From a bacterium (lineage in GTDB: Bacteria > Krumholzibacteriota > Krumholzibacteria > LZORAL124-64-63): a stretch of 6,758 bases of DNA. The stretch covers positions 1 to 6,758 of the forward strand of contig JAASSM010000102.1 of assembly GCA_021767885.1 (NCBI GenBank). The letters are read 5' to 3'. The notes beneath the pieces are model-generated. The model was not told the origin of the DNA, made no database searches, and saw nothing but the letters and a program-made list of their open reading frames with translations. Position numbers and translations under genes: made by a program. Shown in pieces: positions 1-5,794 of this stretch; the first letter of the stretch is position 1, and every line of letters begins with the position of its first letter.

Positions 1-19
1 ACCCCTCCGCCGCCGGCGC

Positions 20-1720
20 CTAGCGCACCAGCGAGACCTTGCTCGTCACGGTGCCCGCGTCCGTCTCCAGCTGGACGAGGTAGAGGCCGGAGGCCAGGGC
101 CCGGCCCGCCTGGTCGGTGCCGTGCCAGGGCCGGCGATGATCACCGGCCGGCAGCGGCGCATCCACGAGCTCGTGCACCAGGCGCCCGTCCGGGGCCAGG
201 ATCCGCAGCCGGACGTGGCCCGCGGCGGGCAGGGAGAACGCCAGCTCGGTGCGCGGGTTGAAGGGGTTGGGCGCGGCACGCACGCTGGCCACGGCGGTGG
301 GGACCGGCGATCCGGTGACGCCCTGCGACACCTGGTACTGGTAGAGCCCGTTGCTCGTCGGACTGACGTTGGCCACCGCGAGGATCACCTCGTCATAGCC
401 CTCCGCCGCCGCGAAGTCCAGCGAGCCGGCGCCGGCCGCGTCCAGGGGGACCGGTTGCACCAGCGTGGGCAGGACCGGGTCGCGGGCGATCAGGCTCAGG
501 CGCCACTGCGCCCCGTCGGAGCCGTCGAAGCTGATGGTGGGGGCGGCGTCGAGATCTCGCAGGCGGACGTAGTCGGTCCCGTACGGCTGCGCGCTGCCCA
601 CGTCCTCCACCGGGTAGGTGGTCCAGGTGCGCCAGGCGGCGAAGGGCGGCAGGTCCTCGCCGAGATATCCGTACCGACCATCGGGTACCGAGATGTCGTC
701 GAGATAGTTCGCCACCGACCAGTCGTCGAACACGTCCGCGGTGGTGGCCTCGATCTCGGCGGCGTCGAGCACCGCCTGGTAGCCCGCCAGGCCGTTGGCG
801 GGCTCGTGGGCCAGGTTCCAGACGAAGTCCTGGCCGCCGAACCGCTCGTAGCCGTAGAGGGTCCACAGGTAGGTCTGGATGTAGTCGGCCCACTGGCTGC
901 CCCAGTTGACCAGGCTGTTGTCGGGGTTGCCGTTGAACTGGGCGATGGTGTCCGGCCGTCCGAACAGCCACATGGCCAGCTCGCAGAGCCCTTCCTCCAC
1001 CCAGAGGTTCTCGTTGGCATCGCTGGCATGCATGATCAGGTGCGTGAACTCGTGGGCCGCGACGGCGAGCATGTAGTCGCTGGCGGGCGGACCACCCGAG
1101 GAATCGGTGGCCAGGTAGACCACGTCGCACTCGTTGCTGGCGAAGGGCTGGGAGCCGTCGGGGAACTGGTCGTAGACCCAGAAGTAGCCGTCGGCGGCGA
1201 TGTCGAAGCGGTAGTAGAAGAGGAAGATGCGGTCCAGGCCGTCCAGCGGGTTGGGCGGCTCGCCGAAGTGGCCGGTGTTCAGGTCCCAGATGCCCTGGTC
1301 GGCGAAGGGACCCACGCTCATGGCATCGAAGTGGGCCACGATGCGGTCGACGTCCGCCTGGTCCATGCCGACGTTCCACTCCTCGTCGTCCACCACCACG
1401 TAGCAGTGCTCGCCCATCCCGCGGACGGTGGCGGGCTTGAGATCGGCCACGGGGAAGCCGCCCAGGTCCCAGACGTACCAGAGCCAGCTGTCGCCCACCT
1501 GCGGGTCCGCGGGCGGGGTGAGGGCCGGGGCGGCGGACCGCTCCCAGCGGCCCTCCGCCATCAGGCGCTGGCGGATCACGTCCGGGCTCTCGTCCGGGCG
1601 GGGGAGCCGGGGCACCGGGCAGTCGATGGCGTCCGCGGTCACGGGGGCCAGCAGCAGCCAGGCCAGGAGGGCGGCGGCCACCGACGGCGTCACGCGAGCG
1701 AAGGGCTGGCGACAGGGCAT
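20..1720 (-). CDS. Secreted zinc metallopeptidase (HExxH + E, MA clan, M30-like) with C-terminal FlgD-like Ig domain
   Basis: Predicted exported protease of 566 residues. An N-terminal signal peptide is visible (hydrophobic core about residues 13-27, likely cleavage near the Ala-Asp-Ala at 29-31). The catalytic motif HEFTH lies at 223-227. It is followed by NLWVEEG at 238-244, where Glu243 is the likely third zinc ligand; this spacing is gluzincin-like rather than M6-like. The stretch GYFWVYDQFP (178-187) before the active site fits M30/peptidase-MA-like secreted proteases. Residues 484-566 begin PNPFNP and end in SGLYLVQLE...KVSLVR, the pattern of FlgD-Ig/type IX-like C-terminal tails in FCB-group secreted proteins. 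The start is supported by an AAGGA Shine-Dalgarno on the minus strand (complement of 1727-1731), 6 bases before the ATG. The gene stands alone, divergent from the nuclease gene. Its substrate is unknown. Protease class is fairly sure; exact family is not. Confidence 0.88.
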   Translation of the reverse strand: MPCRQPFARVTPSVAAALLAWLLLAPVTADAIDCPVPRLPRPDESPDVIRQRLMAEGRWERSAAPALTPPADPQVGDSWLWYVWDLGGFPVADLKPATVRGMGEHCYVVVDDEEWNVGMDQADVDRIVAHFDAMSVGPFADQGIWDLNTGHFGEPPNPLDGLDRIFLFYYRFDIAADGYFWVYDQFPDGSQPFASNECDVVYLATDSSGGPPASDYMLAVAAHEFTHLIMHASDANENLWVEEGLCELAMWLFGRPDTIAQFNGNPDNSLVNWGSQWADYIQTYLWTLYGYERFGGQDFVWNLAHEPANGLAGYQAVLDAAEIEATTADVFDDWSVANYLDDISVPDGRYGYLGEDLPPFAAWRTWTTYPVEDVGSAQPYGTDYVRLRDLDAAPTISFDGSDGAQWRLSLIARDPVLPTLVQPVPLDAAGAGSLDFAAAEGYDEVILAVANVSPTSNGLYQYQVSQGVTGSPVPTAVASVRAAPNPFNPRTELAFSLPAAGHVRLRILAPDGRLVHELVDAPLPAGDHRRPWHGTDQAGRALASGLYLVQLETDAGTVTSKVSLVR

Positions 1721-1831
1721 GGCGGATCCTTTCCGTGGGGGCGCGAGGGGGGCGACGCCGAGCAGCCTACCACGACTCGGGCCGATGTGGTGGGGTTTCC
1801 GCGTGGCGGCGCGGCGCCGGCCTGCGGCGCA

Positions 1832-1849
1832 TCCGGGCGAGCGCCCGGA
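1832..1849. repeat. Perfect palindrome TCCGGGCG-AG-CGCCCGGA
   Basis: Eight-base arms (1832-1839 and 1842-1849) are perfectly complementary around a 2-base centre. The palindrome lies upstream of the nuclease gene, just before the weak -10 candidate at 1859. The centre is too tight for a good RNA hairpin loop, so a DNA-level site is as likely. It shares the GGGCG/CGCCC core with the next palindrome. In such G+C-rich DNA a chance origin is possible. Confidence 0.4.
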
Positions 1850-1863
1850 GGCGGACTGTAGTA

Positions 1864-1891
1864 TGGTCGGGCGCGATCGTTCGCCCGACCA
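1864..1891 (+). promoter_or_regulatory. Ten-base-pair inverted repeat (hairpin) just before the nuclease ribosome binding site
   Basis: TGGTCGGGCG (1864-1873) and CGCCCGACCA (1882-1891) form a perfect 10-bp stem with an 8-base loop. The 3' arm ends 6 bases before the AGGAGA Shine-Dalgarno at 1898-1903. If transcription starts upstream, the stem is a 5' leader hairpin that could affect translation or message stability. If the -10 candidate at 1859-1864 is real, transcription would begin inside the repeat, which would then act as a DNA operator. No U-run follows, so it is not a rho-independent terminator. Confidence 0.5.
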
Positions 1892-1908
1892 CGAGCCAGG
1901 AGACCGCC

Positions 1909-2535
1909 ATGAAGCGTCGCGCTTTCGCCCGTCATCTCGCCCTCGTCACCGTCGTGCTGGCGCTGATCGCCGCCGGCGGCGTCGCGCAGGCGGCCCAGGA
2001 CCGCCATCAGCCCCGGCCGGCCGGAGAGCGGGTCCCCGTGGACCCGGCCCGCATCGACGTGGGGGATGGCGACACGGTGACCATCGCCTGGGGCGAGGAC
2101 GACCGCGAGCGCGTCCGCATCCTCGGCATCGACACGCCGGAGGTCGCCCACCCGCAGTACGGCATGCCGTTCGACCAGCCCTTCGGCCCGGAGGCCACCG
2201 CCTTCGCCCGGGGCGTGTTCGCCATGGCCGAGACCGTGGAGATCCTCCGGGCCGCCGAGACCGATCCCTACGGCCGCACCCTGGGGTACCTCTTCGTCAA
2301 CGGTCGGAACTACTCGGTGCTGGTGGTCCAGGCGGGGCTCGCGGTGGAGACGGTGACCCACTACGGCGACAATGGCCTGCCTCGGCCGGCGGAGGCCGTC
2401 CTGGCGGCGTCGCGGGAGGTGGCGCCGGTGCCCTTCGAGGAGCCCTACCGCTTCCGCAGGCGCATGCGGGAGATGCAGGACTGGCGGGAGGTCCACGCGT
2501 CGGACGAGGAGGGTGCCGGCCGGGATCGCGAGTGA
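1909..2535 (+). CDS. Secreted thermonuclease (staphylococcal nuclease-like, SNase/TNase domain)
   Basis: Exported calcium-dependent nuclease of 208 residues, probably cleaving DNA and RNA outside the cytoplasm. Residues 1-28 form a signal peptide: basic start MKRR, hydrophobic core about 9-24, likely cleavage after AQA at 28. The SNase fold follows. DGDTV at 53-57 supplies Asp55 (Ca-binding, like Asp21 of the S. aureus enzyme). RILGIDTPE at 70-78 supplies Arg70, Asp75 and Glu78 (like Arg35, Asp40, Glu43). DPYGR at 119-123 supplies Arg123 (like Arg87). All catalytic positions are therefore present. NYSVLVVQAGLA at 134-145 is the typical helix after the core. The tail from about 181 is rich in Arg, Glu and Asp and has no recognised domain. 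The start is chosen for the AGGAGA Shine-Dalgarno at 1898-1903 and the signal peptide. Nutrient scavenging, perhaps alongside the neighbouring protease, is inference. Confidence 0.93.
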   Translation: MKRRAFARHLALVTVVLALIAAGGVAQAAQDRHQPRPAGERVPVDPARIDVGDGDTVTIAWGEDDRERVRILGIDTPEVAHPQYGMPFDQPFGPEATAFARGVFAMAETVEILRAAETDPYGRTLGYLFVNGRNYSVLVVQAGLAVETVTHYGDNGLPRPAEAVLAASREVAPVPFEEPYRFRRRMREMQDWREVHASDEEGAGRDRE

Positions 2536-2546
2536 CCCACGCGATC
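2524..2546 (+). repeat. Seven-bp inverted repeat spanning the nuclease stop codon
   Basis: GATCGCG (2524-2530) and CGCGATC (2540-2546) pair perfectly with a 9-base loop that contains the TGA stop at 2533-2535. No T-run follows, so it is not a classical terminator. It could protect the message 3' end or be chance. Confidence 0.3.
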
Positions 2547-2624
2547 GCCAGTCACCCGCCGGATCGGCTGGCCGCTCGCCCGCCTCTCCAGGGTCTCATC
2601 CATCCGCTGGCGACGGCCACCGCG

Positions 2625-2639
2625 CCGGGCCTGGCCCGG
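2625..2639. repeat. G+C-only inverted repeat CCGGGCC-T-GGCCCGG
   Basis: Seven-base arms surround a single T; as RNA this gives a 6-bp stem with a 3-base CUG loop. It lies about 90 bases after the nuclease gene. No T-tract follows, so it may only stabilise or pause transcription, or be chance in G+C-rich DNA. Confidence 0.25.
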
Positions 2640-2712
2640 TCCCGCCTCCCATGCCGCGGAGCCATGACCCGCGACCCGTCCCCGCCCGCAGGGCCGGGGT
2701 GGCCTCCAGCCC

Positions 2713-2748
2713 CGCGATTCCCTCGATGATCGCGAGGCGATTTTCCTT
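2713..2748 (+). terminator. Weak candidate rho-independent terminator after the nuclease gene
   Basis: CGCGAT (2713-2718) and ATCGCG (2729-2734) can pair with a 10-base loop; alternatively CCTCG (2721-2725) pairs with CGAGG (2733-2737). Either stem is followed by a T-rich stretch, CGATTTTCCTT (2738-2748). Stems are short, the T-run is interrupted, and the site is about 180 bases past the stop codon. It also coincides with the shift to A+T-richer sequence. Confidence 0.25.
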
Positions 2749-2763
2749 GCGATTTCCCCAATT

Positions 2764-2781
2764 ATGTTGAATTTTTAACAT
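2764..2781. promoter_or_regulatory. Imperfect dyad ATGTT-N8-AACAT, possible regulator site
   Basis: The 18-base element has perfect 5-base outer arms plus two further matching inner pairs, within the most A+T-rich part of the window. Size and symmetry resemble binding sites of CRP/FNR-superfamily regulators, but it does not match the FNR consensus TTGAT-N4-ATCAA. It lies about 210 bases upstream of the regulator gene. Which protein, if any, binds it cannot be told from sequence. Confidence 0.25.
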
Positions 2782-2864
2782 GTAAGTCTCTTCCCGGGTT
2801 ACGCGTAATGCGCTGTATTCGCGCCGGATAGAAGAACTAGCGCAAAACTGGGATTTCGATGGTC

Positions 2865-2896
2865 CATGATCATCTTGACAGCGGATCTCATGATCA
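2865..2896. promoter_or_regulatory. Paired CATGATCA repeats flanking a perfect TTGACA hexamer
   Basis: CATGATCA occurs at 2865-2872 and again at 2889-2896, 24 bases apart in direct orientation; each contains the palindrome TGATCA. Between them lies TTGACA at 2875-2880, an exact sigma-70 -35 hexamer. However, the -10 position at 16-18 base spacing reads only G+C-rich sequence around GAGGCCTG, so this would need an activator or is not a promoter. Another TGATC lies at 2903-2907. Confidence 0.25.
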
Positions 2897-2930
2897 GAGG
2901 CCTGATCCAGGAGGTATTCGCAGAAAGGGC

Positions 2931-2959
2931 TTGATCTCGTCCCCTTCCTCGCCGAGAAT
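2931..2959 (+). promoter_or_regulatory. Candidate promoter of the redox operon (TTGATC-N17-GAGAAT)
   Basis: TTGATC (2931-2936) and GAGAAT (2954-2959) each match the sigma-70 hexamers at 4 of 6 positions, with the ideal 17-base spacer. Transcription would start near 2966, just before the GTTAA-N4-TTAAC palindrome, giving a short leader to the ATG at 2992. Promoter prediction by eye in an unknown phylum is weak evidence. Confidence 0.3.
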
Positions 2960-2966
2960 CTTACCA

Positions 2967-2980
2967 GTTAAGTCGTTAAC
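2967..2980. promoter_or_regulatory. Perfect palindrome GTTAA-GTCG-TTAAC, likely operator
   Basis: Five-base arms pair perfectly around a 4-base spacer. The site directly abuts the GAGGTGA ribosome binding site (2981-2987) of the MarR-type gene. MarR-family regulators typically repress their own operon by binding A+T-rich palindromes between promoter and start codon. Position and symmetry fit that role; autoregulation is inferred. Confidence 0.45.
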
Positions 2981-2991
2981 GAGGTGAAACG

Positions 2992-3591
2992 ATGAACGCG
3001 ACCGACCGCGCCCTCGGACAGAACCTGAAGATCCTCTCCCAGCTGATCTGCAACGTCTGTCTGCAGAACACCCTGGAGGAGGCCTGCCCCGACCAGCTCT
3101 CGCGGAACAACCTCATGCTCCTGAAGATCCTCTGCGGTCACGAGAGCCTCACCGTCAGCGCCCTCGGCCAGTCCGTGGGCGTCAGCAGCGCGGCAGCCAC
3201 CAAGAACGTCGACCGTCTCGAGAAGCTCGGCCTCGTCCGGCGCTGGACCCGCGAGGACGACCGCCGCTGCCACGAGGTGGCCATCGAACCGGCGGGCCGC
3301 AACGTCGTGCAGCTGCACGACCAGATCCACGCGGGCAAGCAGGCCGACATGTTCCGCGACTTCACCGCGGATCAGAAGCGCGACCTGCTCGCCCATCTCG
3401 ATCGTCTCCTGCACAGCACCCTCACCGCGCAGCGCAACGCCGAGATCGTCTGCCTGCAGTGCGACGGGTCCTGTCAGGACGTCTGTTTCCTGCGCGATGT
3501 CCGGGGGGACTGCATGCGGCAGCCCGACTCCGACTCCGCATCCGGCGCCGCGGCGGACCGAGAACCGTCCGGCAGTGCCGGGACTCGCTAG
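2992..3591 (+). CDS. MarR-type winged-helix regulator with cysteine-rich N- and C-terminal segments
   Basis: Transcription regulator of 199 residues. The winged helix-turn-helix covers roughly 40-105: LTVSALGQSVGVSSAAATKN (53-72) is the helix-turn-helix, followed by DRLEKLGLVRR (74-84) and a wing with the acidic/arginine REDDRR (87-92), a MarR hallmark. Unusual are ten cysteines: Cys20, 23 and 32 near the N-terminus, Cys48, Cys93 in the wing, and Cys154, 157, 161, 165 and 174 after the dimerisation helices. The C-terminal spacing is CxxC-x3-C-x3-C-x8-C, able to bind a metal, an Fe-S cluster or form disulfides. The last 25 residues are Ser/Ala/Gly-rich and probably disordered. GAGGTGA at 2981-2987 supports the start. 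It is the first gene of the redox operon, only 9 bases before the ferredoxin gene, so it probably controls that operon in response to redox state or metal. Signal and ligand are inferred. Confidence 0.87.
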   Translation: MNATDRALGQNLKILSQLICNVCLQNTLEEACPDQLSRNNLMLLKILCGHESLTVSALGQSVGVSSAAATKNVDRLEKLGLVRRWTREDDRRCHEVAIEPAGRNVVQLHDQIHAGKQADMFRDFTADQKRDLLAHLDRLLHSTLTAQRNAEIVCLQCDGSCQDVCFLRDVRGDCMRQPDSDSASGAAADREPSGSAGTR

Positions 3592-3596
3592 GAGGT
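3591..3596 (+). promoter_or_regulatory. Strong ribosome binding site GGAGGT of the ferredoxin gene
   Basis: GGAGGT begins at the last base of the regulator's TAG stop (3589-3591) and lies 4 bases before the ATG at 3601. This fixes the start of the Tat-signal-bearing protein and suggests co-transcription with the regulator. Confidence 0.8.
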
Positions 3597-3600
3597 CACC

Positions 3601-4509
3601 ATGGTCAGCCGTCGGAATTTCCTGAAGGTCCTCGGCACCGCGTCCGGGACTGCGGCCATCACGGCCGTGCCCGGCGCCGCGGCGGCCGAGGCCCATCACG
3701 GCCCTCCGCTCGACCGCGATCGGGTGGGGATGCTCATCGACACCACCGAGTGCATCGGTTGTCGCCGTTGCGAATGGGCCTGCGCCAGGGAGAACGACCT
3801 GCCGTACGGCCCGCTCGACTCCTACGACGACACCAGCGTGTTCGAGCAGCGCCGCCGTCCGACGGACCAGGCCTTCACCGTGGTCAATCGCTTCGAGCCG
3901 CTGCCCGGCAGCGAGAAGCCGCTGGACGTCAAGACCCAGTGCATGCACTGCGAGCACCCCGCCTGCGTGTCGGCCTGCATCGTGGGCGCCCTGGAGAAGA
4001 ACCCCAGAGGGCCGGTGACCTACGACGCCTGGAAGTGCATCGGCTGCCGCTACTGCATGGTGGCCTGCCCGTTCCAGATCCCCGCCTACGAGTACGGCAA
4101 TGCGTTGACCCCGCAGGTGATGAAGTGCTCCCTCTGCACCGAGCGGACGCTGCAGGCCGGCAAGCTGCCCGCCTGCGTGGAGATCTGCCCCCGCGAGGCC
4201 CTCTTCTTCGGCAAGCGGCAGGACCTGGTCAAGGTGGCCTGGGACAAGATCCGCAACGCCCCCGATCGCTACCACCAGCACGTCTACGGTGAACACGAGG
4301 TGGGCGGCACCTCGGTGATGCTCCTCGCCGACCGCGAGTTCGCGAAGATGGAGCTGCCGGAGCTGGCGGACCACAGCCCGGCGACCATCACCGAGAGCAT
4401 CCAGCACGGGATCTTCCGCGGCTTCTCGGGCCCGATCATGCTCTTCGGCCTGATGGCCGTGTTGATGAAGTCGACCAGCGGCAAGGACGAGGAGGACGGC
4501 CATGCGTGA
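3601..4509 (+). CDS. Tat-exported four-cluster ferredoxin subunit with C-terminal membrane anchor (HybA/HmcB-type)
   Basis: Periplasm-facing electron-transfer subunit of 302 residues. The start shows a Tat signal, SRRNFLK at 3-9, then a hydrophobic stretch and an Ala-rich likely cleavage region at 25-31. Sixteen cysteines form four motifs able to hold [4Fe-4S] clusters: 51/54/57/61; 114/117/122/126; 146/149/152/156 followed by Pro157; and 176/179/192/196 followed by Pro197. This is the DMSO reductase-B/HybA layout. A single hydrophobic segment at about 270-289 near the C-terminus is the anchor typical of HybA and HmcB and absent from soluble relatives such as NrfC. Length is close to E. coli HybA. 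It should relay electrons between the quinone-interacting membrane protein encoded next and the multihaem cytochrome. Its last 8 bases overlap the next gene. A hydrogenase role is not supported, since no hydrogenase subunit is visible. Confidence 0.92.
   Translation: MVSRRNFLKVLGTASGTAAITAVPGAAAAEAHHGPPLDRDRVGMLIDTTECIGCRRCEWACARENDLPYGPLDSYDDTSVFEQRRRPTDQAFTVVNRFEPLPGSEKPLDVKTQCMHCEHPACVSACIVGALEKNPRGPVTYDAWKCIGCRYCMVACPFQIPAYEYGNALTPQVMKCSLCTERTLQAGKLPACVEICPREALFFGKRQDLVKVAWDKIRNAPDRYHQHVYGEHEVGGTSVMLLADREFAKMELPELADHSPATITESIQHGIFRGFSGPIMLFGLMAVLMKSTSGKDEEDGHA
4489..4509 (+). promoter_or_regulatory. Translational-coupling junction, ferredoxin gene to membrane-subunit gene
   Basis: GAGGAGG (4489-4495) is a strong Shine-Dalgarno inside the end of the ferredoxin gene. 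It precedes the ATG at 4502 by 6 bases. The start and the upstream stop overlap as ATGCGTGA (4502-4509). Ribosomes ending the upstream gene can reinitiate here, which would keep subunit amounts matched. Confidence 0.7.
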
Positions 4510-5794
4510 GAAGACCTCCAGCGAGTTCATCGAGGTCCTCGAGCAGGACGCCGAGCGCCGCCTCGCCGAACACCACGAGCACGCCGAACCCATGGCCGGG
4601 CGGGCCCGGGTGCCGTTCTTCACGCGCGGCGTGATGGTGCTCTGCGCCATCGCCCTGGGCGGGTTGATGGTCCTGGCCGCACGCTTCCTCTTCGGGATCG
4701 GCGCGGTGACCAACCTCAACGACCAGTACCCCTGGGGCATCTGGATCGGCATCGACGTGGCCACCGGCGTGGCCCTGGCCGCCGGCGGCTTCACCACGGC
4801 CTTCCTGGCCCACGTCCTGAACCTCGACCGGTACCACAGCCTGGTGCGTCCGGCGTTGCTGACCGCCATGCTCGGCTACACCTTCGCCGCCACCGGCGTG
4901 GCCATCGACCTCGGCCGCTACTACAACATCTGGCACGTGCTGATGCCGCCCATGTGGCAGGGCAACTCCGCCCTCTTCGAGGTGGGCATGTGCGTGACGC
5001 TCTACCTGACGGTGCTGTACATCGAGTTCCTGCCCATCGTCTGCGAGCGGTTCATCGGCCGGGTGAACATCCCGAAGGTGCCGCAGGGCCTGAACGACGT
5101 CATCGACCGCACCCTGCGCGTCCTCGACCGCACCCTGGGCAAGGTGATCTGGTTCTTCATCATCATGGGCGTGGTGCTCTCCTGCGCGCACCAGTCGTCC
5201 CTCGGTACGCTCATGGCCATCGCACCCAGCAAGCTGCACCCGCTGTGGCACACGCCGGTGCTGCCGCTGCTGTTCCTGCTGTCGGCCTTCGCGGTGGGCC
5301 TGTCCATGGCCACGTTCGAGTCGCTGACCGCGTCGCGCTCGCTGAAGCTGACGCCGGAGATGCCGGTGCTACGACGCGTCGCCCGGCTGATCCCCTTCCT
5401 GCTGCTGATCTACTTCGCCGCCAAGGTGATCGACATGGTCAACCGCGGCGCCTGGGTGCATCTGCAGCAGCTCTCCCTGCAGTCGGTGATGTTCATGGTC
5501 GAGGTGGGGCTGGGTGTGGTCCTGCCCATGTTCCTGCTGCTGAGCCAGCGGCTGCGGAGCGATCGCCGGTGGCTGCACCTGTCGTCGGCGCTGGTGGTCT
5601 TCGGCGTGGCGCTCAACCGCATCAACGTCTTCATCATCGGCTACAAGCCTCCCTACGCGGAGGGACCCTACGTGCCGGCCTGGAGCGAGATCCTGCTCAC
5701 CGCCGGCCTCATCTCCCTGCTCATCCTCCTGTACCGGGCCTTCGTCTGGATCTTCCCGGTGCTGCCGGCCGAGGAGGACGCCAGCCATGCCTGA
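4502..5794 (+). CDS. NrfD/PsrC-superfamily integral membrane subunit (HybB/HmcC-type)
   Basis: Quinone-interacting membrane subunit of 430 residues. A hydrophilic, His/Glu-rich N-terminus (1-38) is followed by about ten hydrophobic helices, roughly 43-65, 78-104, 115-137, 157-180, 214-236, 250-272, 293-313, 327-348, 357-379 and 394-415. Family signatures are NLNDQYPWGIWIG (71-83), YHSLVRPALL (111-120), ATGVAIDLGRYYN (130-142) and NSALFEVGMC (155-164), all as in the HybB branch. Ten helices fit HybB/HmcC rather than the eight of NrfD/PsrC. The family carries no haem or other redox cofactor of its own; it binds quinone and, in related complexes, is thought to couple electron transfer to charge movement. 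It is overlapped by 8 bases at both ends by its neighbours, so it is surely co-expressed with the ferredoxin and cytochrome. An Hmc-like menaquinone:cytochrome role is inferred from this context. Confidence 0.92.
   Translation: MREKTSSEFIEVLEQDAERRLAEHHEHAEPMAGRARVPFFTRGVMVLCAIALGGLMVLAARFLFGIGAVTNLNDQYPWGIWIGIDVATGVALAAGGFTTAFLAHVLNLDRYHSLVRPALLTAMLGYTFAATGVAIDLGRYYNIWHVLMPPMWQGNSALFEVGMCVTLYLTVLYIEFLPIVCERFIGRVNIPKVPQGLNDVIDRTLRVLDRTLGKVIWFFIIMGVVLSCAHQSSLGTLMAIAPSKLHPLWHTPVLPLLFLLSAFAVGLSMATFESLTASRSLKLTPEMPVLRRVARLIPFLLLIYFAAKVIDMVNRGAWVHLQQLSLQSVMFMVEVGLGVVLPMFLLLSQRLRSDRRWLHLSSALVVFGVALNRINVFIIGYKPPYAEGPYVPAWSEILLTAGLISLLILLYRAFVWIFPVLPAEEDASHA
5771..5794 (+). promoter_or_regulatory. 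Translational-coupling junction, membrane-subunit gene to cytochrome gene
   Basis: GAGGAGG (5771-5777) precedes the ATG at 5787 by 9 bases, and start and stop overlap as ATGCCTGA (5787-5794). It repeats the layout of the 4489-4509 junction, including the same GAGGAGGACG string and an upstream protein ending in EED...HA. This supports the cytochrome start. Confidence 0.65.

Larger units (their letters stand above)
1721..1908. other. Divergent intergenic region between protease and nuclease genes
   Basis: This 188-base gap must carry the promoters of both outward-facing genes. No convincing -35/-10 pair is visible for the protease. For the nuclease, TAGTAT at 1859-1864 is a weak -10 candidate (4 of 6 matches) directly after TG, without a -35 match at standard spacing. 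Three inverted repeats lie here: an imperfect one (CCTACCAC at 1766-1773 against GTGGTGGG at 1787-1794, one G-T pair) and two perfect ones listed separately. An in-frame ATG at 1735 would extend the nuclease by 58 arginine-rich residues through these palindromes. It is rejected because the signal peptide begins at 1909. Confidence 0.6.
2536..2991. other. Long non-coding region upstream of the redox operon
   Basis: No convincing gene is seen in these 456 bases; the open frames crossing it have low-complexity Arg/Pro/Gly-rich translations typical of G+C-rich shadows. Bases 2536 to about 2735 remain very G+C-rich and contain short hairpins. From about 2735 to 2990 the composition is clearly more A+T-rich, as expected for a promoter region. 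The candidate elements in this part are listed separately. Confidence 0.6.

Noticed and set aside
122..1861. Long plus-strand open frame opposite the protease gene
   Set aside because: It is a compositional shadow: the translation is Gly/Val/Arg/His-rich without motifs, while the minus strand has a signal peptide, HEFTH and a FlgD-like tail.
1735..1908. Upstream in-frame start giving the nuclease a 58-residue extension
   Set aside because: The extension is arginine-rich, would place the signal peptide internally, and crosses palindromic non-coding DNA. The ATG at 1909 has its own Shine-Dalgarno.
2625..2639. G+C hairpin as the terminator of the nuclease gene
   Set aside because: No T-run follows the stem; a weak candidate with T-rich sequence lies further on at 2713-2748.
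2910..2936. Small gene using the GGAGGT at 2910-2915 as ribosome binding site
   Set aside because: No ATG or GTG follows at suitable distance, and no short frame with protein-like composition is seen.
2968..4869. Long minus-strand open frame of about 630 codons opposite the regulator, ferredoxin and membrane-protein genes
   Set aside because: The opposite strand encodes three recognisable protein families with intact motifs. The antisense translation is His/Gly/Ala/Arg-rich without any domain, as expected of G+C-rich antisense frames.
3601..5794. Assignment of the ferredoxin and membrane genes as hydrogenase-2 hybA and hybB
   Set aside because: The similarity is to the subunit families, but no hydrogenase large or small subunit is visible and the partner is a multihaem cytochrome, so hydrogenase names would mislead.
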